A DNA stretch of 64,000 nucleotides. Source: Roseomonas sp. CECT 9278. GTDB taxonomy: Bacteria; Pseudomonadota; Alphaproteobacteria; Acetobacterales; Acetobacteraceae. The number at the start of each line of letters is the position of its first letter. The stretch's first letter is position 1. A program made the translations under genes and the position numbers. Positions 34,375 through 42,868 of this stretch are shown in pieces. The stretch is taken from the NCBI RefSeq assembly GCF_918698155.1, contig NZ_CAKKLX010000003.1, positions 62,001 through 126,000 on the forward strand. The letters run 5' to 3'. The notes below the pieces were generated by a model. It saw only the letters and a list, made by a program, of their open reading frames with translations. It was not told where the DNA came from and did no database searches.

Positions 34375-34952
34375 TGGCAAAGACTGCGAAGCGGAAGCCT
34401 GCGGCCAAGAAGGCCGTGCCGAAGAAGTCCACCGCCAAGAAGGCCGCGCCCAGGAAGCTGCCCAAGGGCGAGCGGGTGCCGGTGCCGGCCATCGTGCGCG
34501 GCAGCGCGGCGGTGGCCAAGGCCAAGCTGCCCAAGCCGGTCCGCAAGGCGGAACAGCGCCTGTTGGCGCCGCTCGTGCCCGCCATCAAGGGTGCCGATGC
34601 GGCCATCCTGGACCGCCTGTGGCAGGTGGTGGAGGCGCGCCGCCAATCCGGCGATGCCGGTCGTTCGCATTCCGCCCGGCTGCTGGCGCGCGGCACCGCG
34701 AAGGTGGCGCAGAAGCTGGGCGAGGAAGCCGTCGAATGCGTGATCGAGGCCGCGGTCGGCAACCGCGCCGAGACCGTGCTCGAAAGCGCGGACCTGCTGT
34801 ATCACCTGGTGGTGGTGTGGGTGGATGCGGGCATCGCGCCGCAGGAGGTCTGGGCCGAATTGGCGCGCCGGCAGGGCATTTCGGGCATCGCCGAGAAGGC
34901 CGCCAGGCCGCAGGGCATCCTGCGCGCGGCGGGCACGCGCAAGCTGCCGTGA
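34374..34952 (+). CDS. hisE: phosphoribosyl-ATP pyrophosphatase with a basic N-terminal extension
   Basis: Second step of histidine synthesis: hydrolyses PR-ATP to PR-AMP. The HisE fold occupies about residues 78-190, with [29 protein letters not shown] (catalytic GEEA..E) and [13 protein letters not shown]. HisE is usually ~100-110 residues; this one has ~192 because of an N-terminal extension of ~65 residues rich in Lys, Ala and Pro ([17 protein letters not shown]), resembling histone-H1-like/AlgP-type tails. ATG 34374 overlaps the hisF stop, so the extension is translated in frame. Its purpose is unknown. Confidence 0.9.
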   Translation: MAKTAKRKPAAKKAVPKKSTAKKAAPRKLPKGERVPVPAIVRGSAAVAKAKLPKPVRKAEQRLLAPLVPAIKGADAAILDRLWQVVEARRQSGDAGRSHSARLLARGTAKVAQKLGEEAVECVIEAAVGNRAETVLESADLLYHLVVVWVDAGIAPQEVWAELARRQGISGIAEKAARPQGILRAAGTRKLP

Positions 34953-35040
34953 CCCGTGCGGCGCAGACCGCGCGCGGCATGCTGCGCGACGCTTGCGCCA
35001 CCGCTGCGCTTGGCCAGGATGGCCGCGAAGGAGACCCGCC

Positions 35041-35427
35041 ATGTCCGTGACCGGCCTGCCGCCCTATGACGACACCAACATCTTCGCCCGCATCCTGCGC
35101 GGGGAGATCCCCTGCAAGCGCGTGCATGAGGACGCGCACGCGCTGGCCTTCCACGACATCAACCCGCAGACGCCGGTGCATGTGCTGGTGATCCCGAAGG
35201 GTCGCTACGTGTCGATGGCGGATTTCGCCGCAACGGCGACCGAGGCCGAGATCGCCGGCTTCTGGCGGGCGGTGGGGAAGGTGGCGCGCGACCTGGGGCT
35301 CGAGGACGGGGGCTATCGCGTGCTGACCAACATGGGCGTGGATGGCGGGCAGGAAGTGCCGCATTTCCACGTGCACATCTTCGGCGGGCGGCGGGTCGGG
35401 CGGATGGTGCCGCGCGCCGAGGGATAG
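35041..35427 (+). CDS. HIT-family nucleotide hydrolase
   Basis: 128 residues. Contains the histidine triad HFHVHIFGG (~107-115), preceded by NPQTPVHVLVIPKGRYVSM. The YDDTNIFARILRGEIPCKRVHED start is typical of the HinT/PKCI branch, which hydrolyses adenosine phosphoramidates. AAGGAG lies 8 nt before ATG 35041. It follows hisE by 88 bp, as in many alphaproteobacterial his clusters. Confidence 0.92.
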   Translation: MSVTGLPPYDDTNIFARILRGEIPCKRVHEDAHALAFHDINPQTPVHVLVIPKGRYVSMADFAATATEAEIAGFWRAVGKVARDLGLEDGGYRVLTNMGVDGGQEVPHFHVHIFGGRRVGRMVPRAEG

Positions 35428-35443
35428 CGCGCGGCCCGCGTGG

Positions 35444-36376
35444 TCAGCCGGCCGGCTGGGCCGGGGCCGCGGCGGGCGGCGCGGCGGGCCGCGCCGGCGC
35501 CCCTTCCGGGTTCGGCGCATCGGTCGGCCGCGGGCGGTTCATCATCGCCCCGGTCATCGGGATGAAATACACACCCACATCCTTGCGGCTGCGCACGCGC
35601 CCGTCCTGGTCCTTGGAATAGATGTACAGGAACTGCCCGCGGCGGAACGGCTGGCCGATCGGGATCACCAGCTGCCCACCCGGCTTGAGCTGCTGGATCA
35701 GCGCCGGCGGCACATACTGCGCGGCGCAGGTCACGATGATGGTGTCGAACCCGCCGGTCACTTCCGGCCAGCCGAAGAAGCCATCGCCCACGCGGGTTTC
35801 CACGTTGGAATACCCCAGCGGCGCGAAGATGCGCTGCACCGCGGTGCCGAGCGGGTTGATGATCTCGATCGAATACTGCTTGGCCACGCAGCGCGACAGC
35901 AGCGCCGCCTGGAAGCCCGACCCGGTGCCGATTTCCAGCACCACGTGGTCCGGCTTGGGCGCGCAGACCTGCGTCATGTAGGCCTGCCCCAGGTAGTCCG
36001 ACAGCGCCGACCCATAGCCCAGGCCCCAGGGCTTGGGGTCGTTCTCGTACGCCACGCCGGCCTGGTTCGACCGGCCTTCGTAGTTCCAGTGGAAGTATTC
36101 GCGCGGGAGCGTTTCGAAGGCGCGCATCACCACCGGGTCGGCCTCACCGTTGAAGCGGGCCTTCAGGTAATTCTCGATGCGGCGCATGGCAGCCGGCTTG
36201 CGGGCCTGGATGGCGTTGAAATTCGCCTCGGTGATGGTGGTCTCGCGGCCCGAGGCGCGCATCGCCGCCAGATAGGCTTCCCGCGTCCAGGCGGTGCTGC
36301 CCTGGGCCTGCACGAGCGGCGGCGCGGCCAGCGCGCCAAGCGCACCAAGCAGCAGGGGGCGGCGGGAGATCGTCAT
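35444..36376 (-). CDS. exported protein-L-isoaspartate O-methyltransferase-like protein
   Basis: 310 residues. Begins with a twin-arginine-like signal MTISRRPLLLGALGALAAPPLVQAQ (1-25), so it is probably periplasmic. The SAM motif is VVLEIGTGSGFQAALL (~143) and VTCAAQYVPPALIQQLKPGGQLVIPIG, as in PCMT, which repairs isoaspartyl residues. Ends in a Pro/Ala-rich tail (PARPAAPPAAAPAQPAG). An exported PCMT raises the question where SAM would come from, so activity is uncertain. Its ATG overlaps the stop of the upstream membrane protein gene by 4 bp. Confidence 0.85.
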   Translation of the reverse strand: MTISRRPLLLGALGALAAPPLVQAQGSTAWTREAYLAAMRASGRETTITEANFNAIQARKPAAMRRIENYLKARFNGEADPVVMRAFETLPREYFHWNYEGRSNQAGVAYENDPKPWGLGYGSALSDYLGQAYMTQVCAPKPDHVVLEIGTGSGFQAALLSRCVAKQYSIEIINPLGTAVQRIFAPLGYSNVETRVGDGFFGWPEVTGGFDTIIVTCAAQYVPPALIQQLKPGGQLVIPIGQPFRRGQFLYIYSKDQDGRVRSRKDVGVYFIPMTGAMMNRPRPTDAPNPEGAPARPAAPPAAAPAQPAG

Positions 36377-38748
36377 GGGCGTGTCCTTGGCCAGGCGAGG
36401 GCGGCCCCAGTGTAACAAACCATCCCCGCCGCCAGAAGCCAGGACAGCCCCGCCCCATGGCCGATTAAATTCGCCAGTGGCGTCGCCACCACGGAGAACG
36501 CCCCGTTCAGCGCCCAGGCCCAGGGCAGCAGCGCCGGCCCCTCCTGTTGGAAGCGGTCCAGACCCAGCGGGAAGGGAAAACCCAGCGCGAGGGAGATTGG
36601 CGCGAGCGCCACCACGAGGATCGCCGCACGCGCCAGCCAGGGCAGGTCCAGCGCCGCCAGCACCGCCGGCCGCACGCCGACCAGCGCCAGCACGCCGCAG
36701 GCCAGCGCCACCACCACCGCGAAGCGCAGCGCGCGCCCGGCCCGCGTCACGCTGCCCGCCCACATCGCACCGATGCCCGAGAACACCAGCATCGTGGTCA
36801 GCACCAGCGCGAAGCCGGATGTGCGGTCCCCCAGCAGCAGCGCCGCGTGTTCGATGAAGGCGATCTCGATCAGCAGGAAGCCCAGGCCGAGTGCTGGGAA
36901 ATACACCAGCGCGCGGCCCAGCACCGGCGCGGGCACGCGCAGCGCCCCGCGCGCGAACAGCGGCAGCAGCGAGACCACCAAGGCCAGCACGATCGCCTGC
37001 GCCAGCACCGCCACATTCACCAGCAGGCCGATCTCCTGCTGCGGCAGGATCTCGATGCGTTCCAGCGCGGCCCCCAGCGACGGCAACCGCACCAGCGGCG
37101 ACAGCCAGGGCCGGTCGGCGGTGACGGGCGAACGGTCGAAGGCATCGACGGGCGGCGTGCCGGCCAGCACCAGCGCGGCCTCCCGCGCCACCGCGTCCTG
37201 CGCCTGGCCGCCCTGGTCCACCGTGGTCGCTTCCAGCGAGACCGGCGGCAGGTCGTTCCAGACGTCGCGCCCCTCCATCACCAGGCCCGGCGCGTAGGAC
37301 AGGTCGAAGGATCGTTCCTCGGCGAAGGACGACAGCCGTTCGACCTGCGCGCGCGTGAAAGGGTCCCGCGATATCAGTACGCGCAGGTTCCACGCGCTGC
37401 GGATCACCACCACGTGCCGGGCGGGTTCGGCCACGCCGGCAATGCGCAGCGCCTCGCGTGCCGTGGACAGAACGCGGATCGCATAGACCGGCAATTCGCG
37501 GATGCCGACCGGCACCGACACCATGCCCCCGCGTTCCAGCCGCGCGAGGAATCCCGCCAAAGCCTCGGCCGTGAAGGCGGTGCGGTTCTGGTCGTCGGCG
37601 CCCATGAAATCGCCGGCGAAGTCGACCAGTTCGAACACGCCCGATGCGGTCAGCGGATGCGCCGCCGAGACCACCACGCGCGGGTCGGCCGCCAGCGCCG
37701 GCGACGGCCCGAGCCCATGCAGCAGCGCATCGCGCAGCACAGGTTCGGGCTCGACGATGGTGACGTGATCGGCGCCCAGCGCCAGCGCCTCCGCCGCCCG
37801 GAACCCGCCCGCGCCGCCCAGCACCAGCACGCGCGGCGAAGCCAGCAACGCATAGGGCGCGGCATCGAGCGAGGCCGGCGCGTGCTCGGCGCTGACCGGC
37901 CCGCTCGGCAGCGCGGCGATGCGCGACCCGTCGCGATAAAGCCCGAAGGACCGCGGCGGCGCCGGGATGCCCATGCCGCCGGCATTGTTCGACACGTCGG
38001 TGTCCAGCCGCTCGGTGAAGTTATCCAGCAGCATGTAGACGCCGCGCGGCGACAGGATCTGCGCCACCACGCGGCTGTCGGGCACGTTCAGCGGCGCGTA
38101 GATCGCCTTGAATTCGTTCACGCGCGGCGCGGCCAGGCCGAACACCGCGGCTTCGGTCGCCGCCAGCACCACGACCGCGGCGACGCGCCAGCGCACACCG
38201 CCCGACAGCATCGCCGCCACCGCCAGCAGCGGCAGCAGCGCGGGCACCAGCGCAAAGGGATGCAGCACGAACATCAGCACCAGCGCCAGCACCGCCCCGG
38301 TCCCCGCGCCCAGCAGGTCATAGCCGTACACGCGCCCGACCTGGTCGTGATGCACCACGAAGTTCAGCGACACCGCCAGCCCGGCGAGGAAGAAGAACGG
38401 AAACAGCGCCGCGTAATACAGCGCGATGTTCACCAGCTGCGCCTCGGCCGTGGCGGGGTTCTGCAGTTCCAGCGGATTGAACCCGTTCAGCGTCGCGCCG
38501 ATCCAGCCCGCGCCGCCCACCGCCAGCATCGCGATGGGCAGCGCCGGCAACAGCCAGCGCGCATGGCGCAGGAACACGCCCCGCCCCAGCACCATCACCA
38601 CGCCCGAGACGGCAAACCCCGTCATGGCGATCGAGATCACCCAGTAGCCATATTCCGACCAGCTCGCGACGGCGAAGAAGCGCGTCAGCGCGATCTCGAC
38701 CCCCACCGCCGCGCCGGCGATGAGGAACAACGGAAACAACGATGCCAT
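36373..38748 (-). CDS. multi-span membrane protein with spermidine synthase-like domain
   Basis: 791 residues. About 7 hydrophobic segments (1-220), a soluble SAM-dependent methyltransferase-like domain in the middle (RVLVLGGAGGFRAAEALALGADHVTIVEPEP, ~306), then 6-7 further segments. This is the large 'spermidine synthase-like' membrane family rather than the soluble SpeE. Whether it makes a polyamine is unknown. Middle gene of a three-gene leftward operon with 1-bp (TGATG) and 4-bp overlaps. Confidence 0.8.
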   Translation of the reverse strand: MASLFPLFLIAGAAVGVEIALTRFFAVASWSEYGYWVISIAMTGFAVSGVVMVLGRGVFLRHARWLLPALPIAMLAVGGAGWIGATLNGFNPLELQNPATAEAQLVNIALYYAALFPFFFLAGLAVSLNFVVHHDQVGRVYGYDLLGAGTGAVLALVLMFVLHPFALVPALLPLLAVAAMLSGGVRWRVAAVVVLAATEAAVFGLAAPRVNEFKAIYAPLNVPDSRVVAQILSPRGVYMLLDNFTERLDTDVSNNAGGMGIPAPPRSFGLYRDGSRIAALPSGPVSAEHAPASLDAAPYALLASPRVLVLGGAGGFRAAEALALGADHVTIVEPEPVLRDALLHGLGPSPALAADPRVVVSAAHPLTASGVFELVDFAGDFMGADDQNRTAFTAEALAGFLARLERGGMVSVPVGIRELPVYAIRVLSTAREALRIAGVAEPARHVVVIRSAWNLRVLISRDPFTRAQVERLSSFAEERSFDLSYAPGLVMEGRDVWNDLPPVSLEATTVDQGGQAQDAVAREAALVLAGTPPVDAFDRSPVTADRPWLSPLVRLPSLGAALERIEILPQQEIGLLVNVAVLAQAIVLALVVSLLPLFARGALRVPAPVLGRALVYFPALGLGFLLIEIAFIEHAALLLGDRTSGFALVLTTMLVFSGIGAMWAGSVTRAGRALRFAVVVALACGVLALVGVRPAVLAALDLPWLARAAILVVALAPISLALGFPFPLGLDRFQQEGPALLPWAWALNGAFSVVATPLANLIGHGAGLSWLLAAGMVCYTGAALAWPRTRP

Positions 38749-39665
38749 CAGGACCAGGCCGCCTTGCGCGCGAGGAAATCATCCACCGCCGCATTGAAGC
38801 GCGCCGGCTCATCGACGAACAGCGCATGGCCGGCGCCTTCGTACACCTCGACCGTCGGCGCCGGATGTCGCTGCGCCACCGCCTCCGCCTGGCCGCGCAG
38901 CCGCGGCGTCACGGCGTAATAGACCGGCCGCCGCACGGCATAGAGGCTGTCGCGCCAGAACTCCCGCGGCCGCGGGTAGGACAGCAGCCGGATGGATGCC
39001 TCGACCGGCATCCGCTGCGCATCGCGCGCTATGCCATCGAGATACGCCGCCTCCTGCGGCGTCCGATACATCCCCGCCACGAAGCCGCGCACCGTCGCAT
39101 CCCGCCGCTGCCGCAAATTCTGGAAGAACCGCGACGCGCGCGGCGGCGGCGGCAGCCCCTCGCCCACCGAATTGTCGATCAGCACCAGCCCCGCAATCCG
39201 CGCATCCCCCGCCAAATCGGCATAGGACAGCACGTCCAGCACCCCCAGCGACCACCCCGCCAGCACCACCCGCCCACCACCCAGCTGCGCCAGCAAATCC
39301 CGCACATCCTGGCCACGCCGCGTCGGCTCATACCCCTCCCGCGGCACCTCGCTGAGCCCCTGCCCGCGCGGGTCCAACACCACCACCCGCCATCGCCGCG
39401 ACAAGGCCTCGACCTGCGGCGCAAAAATCCGCGCCGGCATGCACCACCCCGGCACAAACACCACCACCCGCCCCGACCCGGCCTCCAGATACCGAAGCCG
39501 CACGCCATCACTCGTCCTGAACCACCGCTCTGCCCCAGCGGCGCGCACGGACGGCGCGACGACGGACATCGCGGCTGCGGCGATCAGGGCGCGGCGGGAG
39601 GCTCTGACAGGGGTGGGCGCGTCTCGGGAGGGCTCTGCCCTCCCGAACCCTCCCGCCGGGGGCAT
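38748..39665 (-). CDS. alpha/beta hydrolase, exported
   Basis: 305 residues. Signal-like stretch RASRRALIAAAAMSVVAPSVRAAGA (~22-46, RR motif). The hydrolase fold follows: FVPGWCMPARIFAPQ oxyanion region, nucleophile GWSLG (~137), catalytic His in GAGHALFVDEP. Resembles haloperoxidase/esterase-type enzymes. Start is unclear: the only ATG before the signal sequence is 39665, which lies inside a hairpin of the intergenic module; ATG 39569 would lose the signal. First gene of the leftward operon with the membrane spermidine-synthase-like and PCMT-like genes. Confidence 0.75.
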   Translation of the reverse strand: MPPAGGFGRAEPSRDAPTPVRASRRALIAAAAMSVVAPSVRAAGAERWFRTSDGVRLRYLEAGSGRVVVFVPGWCMPARIFAPQVEALSRRWRVVVLDPRGQGLSEVPREGYEPTRRGQDVRDLLAQLGGGRVVLAGWSLGVLDVLSYADLAGDARIAGLVLIDNSVGEGLPPPPRASRFFQNLRQRRDATVRGFVAGMYRTPQEAAYLDGIARDAQRMPVEASIRLLSYPRPREFWRDSLYAVRRPVYYAVTPRLRGQAEAVAQRHPAPTVEVYEGAGHALFVDEPARFNAAVDDFLARKAAWS

Positions 39666-39677
39666 ACGTGCCCCCGG
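39624..39677. repeat. paired GC hairpin module overlapping the hydrolase 5' end
   Basis: 9-bp hairpin 39624-39632/39638-39646 (loop CTCTG) then 9-bp hairpin 39656-39664/39669-39677 (loop TACG). Same arrangement as the module at 24025-24069. The ATG of the hydrolase gene is within the second hairpin, so the first ~18 codons are made of the repeat. Confidence 0.78.
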
Positions 39678-39692
39678 ACCCGCGGAAACCGA

Positions 39693-39769
39693 ATGGGCAG
39701 GATGAGGGAGGGGCTCATCGGCGGTACCGACGCGACGGGCACACCATGCCCCTCCCTGATCCTGCCCAT
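39693..39769. repeat. long inverted repeat, 21-bp arms
   Basis: Arms 39693-39713 and 39749-39769 are reverse complements with one mismatch; spacer of 35 bp. Lies between recR and the hydrolase, next to further GC hairpins. Function unknown; could form a strong cruciform or RNA stem. Confidence 0.85.
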
Positions 39770-39781
39770 CTGACCCAGGGT

Positions 39782-39831
39782 CTGGGAGGCGGTTGCCTCC
39801 CAGCGGGGGGCCCGGGGGGCTGGCCCCCCGG
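39782..39831. terminator. paired GC hairpins downstream of recR
   Basis: 9-bp hairpin 39782-39790/39795-39803 with loop GGTT, then 8-bp hairpin 39812-39819/39824-39831. The first matches the one at 27929-27950 in size and loop. Sits 16 bp beyond the recR stop on the minus strand, so it probably ends the dnaX-ybaB-recR transcript. Confidence 0.7.
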
Positions 39832-39847
39832 TCACGTCCACCCCCGA

Positions 39848-40441
39848 TCACAGCGGCCGCCGTGCCTTGAACGCCGCCGCCAGTGTGCCGTCGTCGAGCA
39901 CGTCGAGGGCGCCGCCGATGGGCACGCCCTGGGCCAGGCGGGTGATGGAGGTGCCGGTCGGTTTCAGGCGGTCGGTCAGGTAGTGGTTGGTGGTGGCGCC
40001 GTCGACGGTGGCGGGGAGGGCGAGGATGACTTCCTCGATGCGGTCGGTTTCGATGCGCTGGAGGAGGGGGGTGATGCTGAGGTCGTCGGGGCCGGTGCCG
40101 CCGAGGGCGGAGAGCAGGCCGCCGAGGACGTGGTAGGTGCCGCGGTGGGCGTGGGCGCGTTCCAGCGCCCAGAGGTCGGCGACGCCTTCCACCACACAGA
40201 CGATTTTGTGGTCGCGGTGCGGGTCGCGGCAGATGTGGCAGGGCGATTGGGTGTCGAGGTTGCCGCAGGTTTCGCAGGGGCGGACGGCGTCGGCGGCGGC
40301 GTGCAGGGCTTCGGCGAGGGGGAGCATTTTCTCCGCCGGGTCCATCAGCATTTTCAGCACGGCGCGCCGTGCGCTGCGCCGGCCGAGGCCGGGCAGGCGC
40401 GACAGCAGCGTGACGAGGTGTTCGACCGGGTCGTTCTGCAT
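39848..40441 (-). CDS. recR: recombination mediator RecR
   Basis: 197 residues; works with RecO in loading RecA at gaps. N-terminal helix-hairpin-helix LLSRLPGLGRRSARRAVL (~13-30), a four-Cys zinc site CETCGNLDTQSPCHIC (~56-71), Toprim domain CVVEGVADLWALE, and C-terminal TNHYLTDRLKPTGTSITRLAQGVPIGGALDVLDDGTL. Last of the dnaX-ybaB-recR block. Confidence 0.96.
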   Translation of the reverse strand: MQNDPVEHLVTLLSRLPGLGRRSARRAVLKMLMDPAEKMLPLAEALHAAADAVRPCETCGNLDTQSPCHICRDPHRDHKIVCVVEGVADLWALERAHAHRGTYHVLGGLLSALGGTGPDDLSITPLLQRIETDRIEEVILALPATVDGATTNHYLTDRLKPTGTSITRLAQGVPIGGALDVLDDGTLAAAFKARRPL

Positions 40442-40523
40442 GATGCCGGGAGGGTGTGGCGGGTGGCGCCGTGTCGCGCAAAACGGAATTGTCAGCCGGC
40501 GGTGCTGGTGCCGTCGGCGTGTG

Positions 40524-40847
40524 TCAGAACGGCAGCTTCATCCCCGGCGGCAGGCTCATGCCCGCGGTCGCCTTCTGCATTTCCTCGGCCATGGTCGCCT
40601 CGACCTTCTGCTTGGCGTCGGCGTGCGCGGCCACCAGCAGGTCTTCCAGCACTTCGCGCTCATCGGCGTTCATCAGCGACGGGTCGATCGTCACGCGCCT
40701 GAGCTCGCTTTTCCCGGTCATGCGGACCTTCACCATGCCGCCGCCGGAGGAACCCTCGACCTCGGTCGCTTCCAGCTTCGCCTGCATTTCCTGCATGCGC
40801 GACTGCATCTGCTGCGCCTGCTTCATCATGTTGGCGAGGTTCTTCAT
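40524..40847 (-). CDS. YbaB/EbfC nucleoid-associated protein
   Basis: 107 residues; dimeric DNA-binding protein. [30 protein letters not shown] helical N-terminus, [22 protein letters not shown], and [25 protein letters not shown]. Located between dnaX (12 nt) and recR, the standard position. Confidence 0.95.
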   Translation of the reverse strand: MKNLANMMKQAQQMQSRMQEMQAKLEATEVEGSSGGGMVKVRMTGKSELRRVTIDPSLMNADEREVLEDLLVAAHADAKQKVEATMAEEMQKATAGMSLPPGMKLPF

Positions 40848-40859
40848 CGTGCTGTGCCT

Positions 40860-42812
40860 TCAGTCGTCGTTGGGGAGGTCGTCGTCGTCGGTCCAGGCGG
40901 AATCCGCCTCGGGCGGGGCGAAGTCGCGGCCGTCCAGCTCGTCGGGTTCGGCGGTGCGGGCGGCGGGGGTGGCGACCAGGCCGTAGTCGTCGGCGGCGTC
41001 GTCGCGCACCGTCTCGATGGTCGCACCCGGGAAGGCGGCCAGGATGGCCTGCACCAGCGGGTGGGTCTGCGCGATGGCGCGGCGGTCGGTCTCGGCGCTG
41101 CGACCCTGTTCGGCCAGGGTGGGTTCGCCGGGCTCGTTGCTGACCGTGACGGTCCAGCGGGTGCCGGTGCGATCCGCCAGCAGGGCGGTGAGCTGCGCGG
41201 CCAGGTCGCGCGGGGCAGAGGGCAGCGGGCGGATCTCGACGCGGCCCGGCGCGATGCGAACAGGATGCACATCGTGCAGCAGATGCGCGTGCAGCAGTGG
41301 CTTCACGCCGGAGGCCAGCGCCACCACCTCGCGCCATTCGCGCGGCTGCGGCGGGGCGTCGGCGACCGGCTCCGGTGCGGCGGAGGCCACGGCGCCACCG
41401 CCGGCGATCGCCCGCATCCCGCCCGACCCGCCGCCAGGTGCCGGGCGCGGCGCGGCATCGCCCGCACCCTCGGCCGTCAGGCGCTTCACGAGTTCGCCCG
41501 GCGTCGGCAGGTCGGCCACATGCGCCAGGCGGATCAGCACCATCTCGGCCGCGGCGCGGCGGTCCACGCCTTCCTGCTGCACCTCGGCCACACCCTTCAG
41601 CAGCATCTGCCAGGCGCGCGCGAGCGTCGGCACCGACAGGCGCATCGCCAGCGCCGCGCCGCGGGTGCGCTCGGCCTCGGGCAGCGTGGCGTCGTCCTTC
41701 AGCGCGGGGGCGGCGCGGAAGCGGGTCAGCAGGTGGGTCAGTTCCGCGAGGTCCTGCAGCACCGCCAGCGGATCGGCGCCGACTTCATGCGTGCGGTCCA
41801 GGATGGCGAGCGCCCCGGCGACGTCGCCGCCCATCACCGCCTCCATCAGGTCGAAGACCATGAAGCGGTCCGCCAGGCCGAGCATGTCGCGCGTGGAGTC
41901 ACCCGTGACGGCGGCGCCGCCCGCCAGCCCGATCGCCTGGTCGAGCAGCGACAGCCCATCGCGCACCGACCCATCGGCGGCGCGGGCGATCATGCCGAGC
42001 GCCTCGCTTGCCACCGTCACGGCTTCCTTGGCCGCGATGCCGGCGAAGTGGTCGCGCAGCATGTCCTGTGGCACGCGGCGCAGCGAGAACACCTGGCAGC
42101 GGCTGCGGATGGTGACCGGCACCTTGCGCAGTTCCGTCGTGGCCAGCACGAAGGTGACCGATGGCGGCGGTTCCTCCAGCGTCTTGAGCAGCGCGTTGAA
42201 GGCGGCGGCCGAGAGCATGTGGCACTCGTCCAGGATGAACACTTTCTGGCGGCCCTGGGCGGGGCGGAAGCGCAGCGCCTCGCGCAGTTCGCGCACGTCG
42301 TCCACGCCGTTGTTCGATGCGGCGTCCATTTCCGTCACGTCGGGGTGGCGGTCGGCCAGGATCGCCTTGCATTCCGGGCAGACCCCGCAGGGGTCGGCGG
42401 TGGGGCCGCCCTGCCCGTTCACGCCGATGCAGTTCAGCGCGCGGGCGATGATGCGCGCGGTGGTGGTCTTGCCCACGCCGCGCACGCCGGTCAGCAGGAA
42501 GGCGTGGTGCACGCGCCCCTGCGCGAAGGCGTTGCGCAGCGTGCGCACCAGCGCGTCCTGGCCGATCAGGTCGTCGAAATGCGTGGGCCGGTATTTGCGC
42601 GCCAGCACGCGGTAGCCGGCCGCGGTGGGTGTCCCGCGCACGGCCACGGCCGATGCGCCGGCGTCCTGCACCGGGCCGGCGGGCGGCGCCGCGGCAGGCG
42701 CGGGGTCGCCGAACAACCCCGGTCCCTCGGGCGCGGGGGGCTCCGGCAGGCCGTCCTCGGCCGGCGCGTCCGCATCCTGCGCGGAGGGGGAGCCGAGGAG
42801 GTCGGAAGCCAT
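40860..42812 (-). CDS. dnaX: DNA polymerase III tau/gamma subunit
   Basis: 650 residues; clamp-loader ATPase. After a ~67-residue Pro/Ala-rich N-terminal extension the conserved start RVLARKYRPTHFDDLIGQD appears, then Walker A GVRGVGKTTTARI (~104), a four-Cys zinc module (ALNCIG ... CGVCPEC), DECHML Walker B, LLKTLEEPP, and RDGLSLLDQAI. The C-terminal part carries the tau-specific region. I see no obvious frameshift signal for a short gamma form. ATG 42812; the SRP RNA gene is directly upstream on the same strand. Confidence 0.95.
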   Translation of the reverse strand: MASDLLGSPSAQDADAPAEDGLPEPPAPEGPGLFGDPAPAAAPPAGPVQDAGASAVAVRGTPTAAGYRVLARKYRPTHFDDLIGQDALVRTLRNAFAQGRVHHAFLLTGVRGVGKTTTARIIARALNCIGVNGQGGPTADPCGVCPECKAILADRHPDVTEMDAASNNGVDDVRELREALRFRPAQGRQKVFILDECHMLSAAAFNALLKTLEEPPPSVTFVLATTELRKVPVTIRSRCQVFSLRRVPQDMLRDHFAGIAAKEAVTVASEALGMIARAADGSVRDGLSLLDQAIGLAGGAAVTGDSTRDMLGLADRFMVFDLMEAVMGGDVAGALAILDRTHEVGADPLAVLQDLAELTHLLTRFRAAPALKDDATLPEAERTRGAALAMRLSVPTLARAWQMLLKGVAEVQQEGVDRRAAAEMVLIRLAHVADLPTPGELVKRLTAEGAGDAAPRPAPGGGSGGMRAIAGGGAVASAAPEPVADAPPQPREWREVVALASGVKPLLHAHLLHDVHPVRIAPGRVEIRPLPSAPRDLAAQLTALLADRTGTRWTVTVSNEPGEPTLAEQGRSAETDRRAIAQTHPLVQAILAAFPGATIETVRDDAADDYGLVATPAARTAEPDELDGRDFAPPEADSAWTDDDDLPNDD

Positions 42813-42868
42813 GCGGTGCCTTGTGCGATCCCCTGGGGCTGCGGCGCGGCCCCGTGGGCCGTGAAGGT

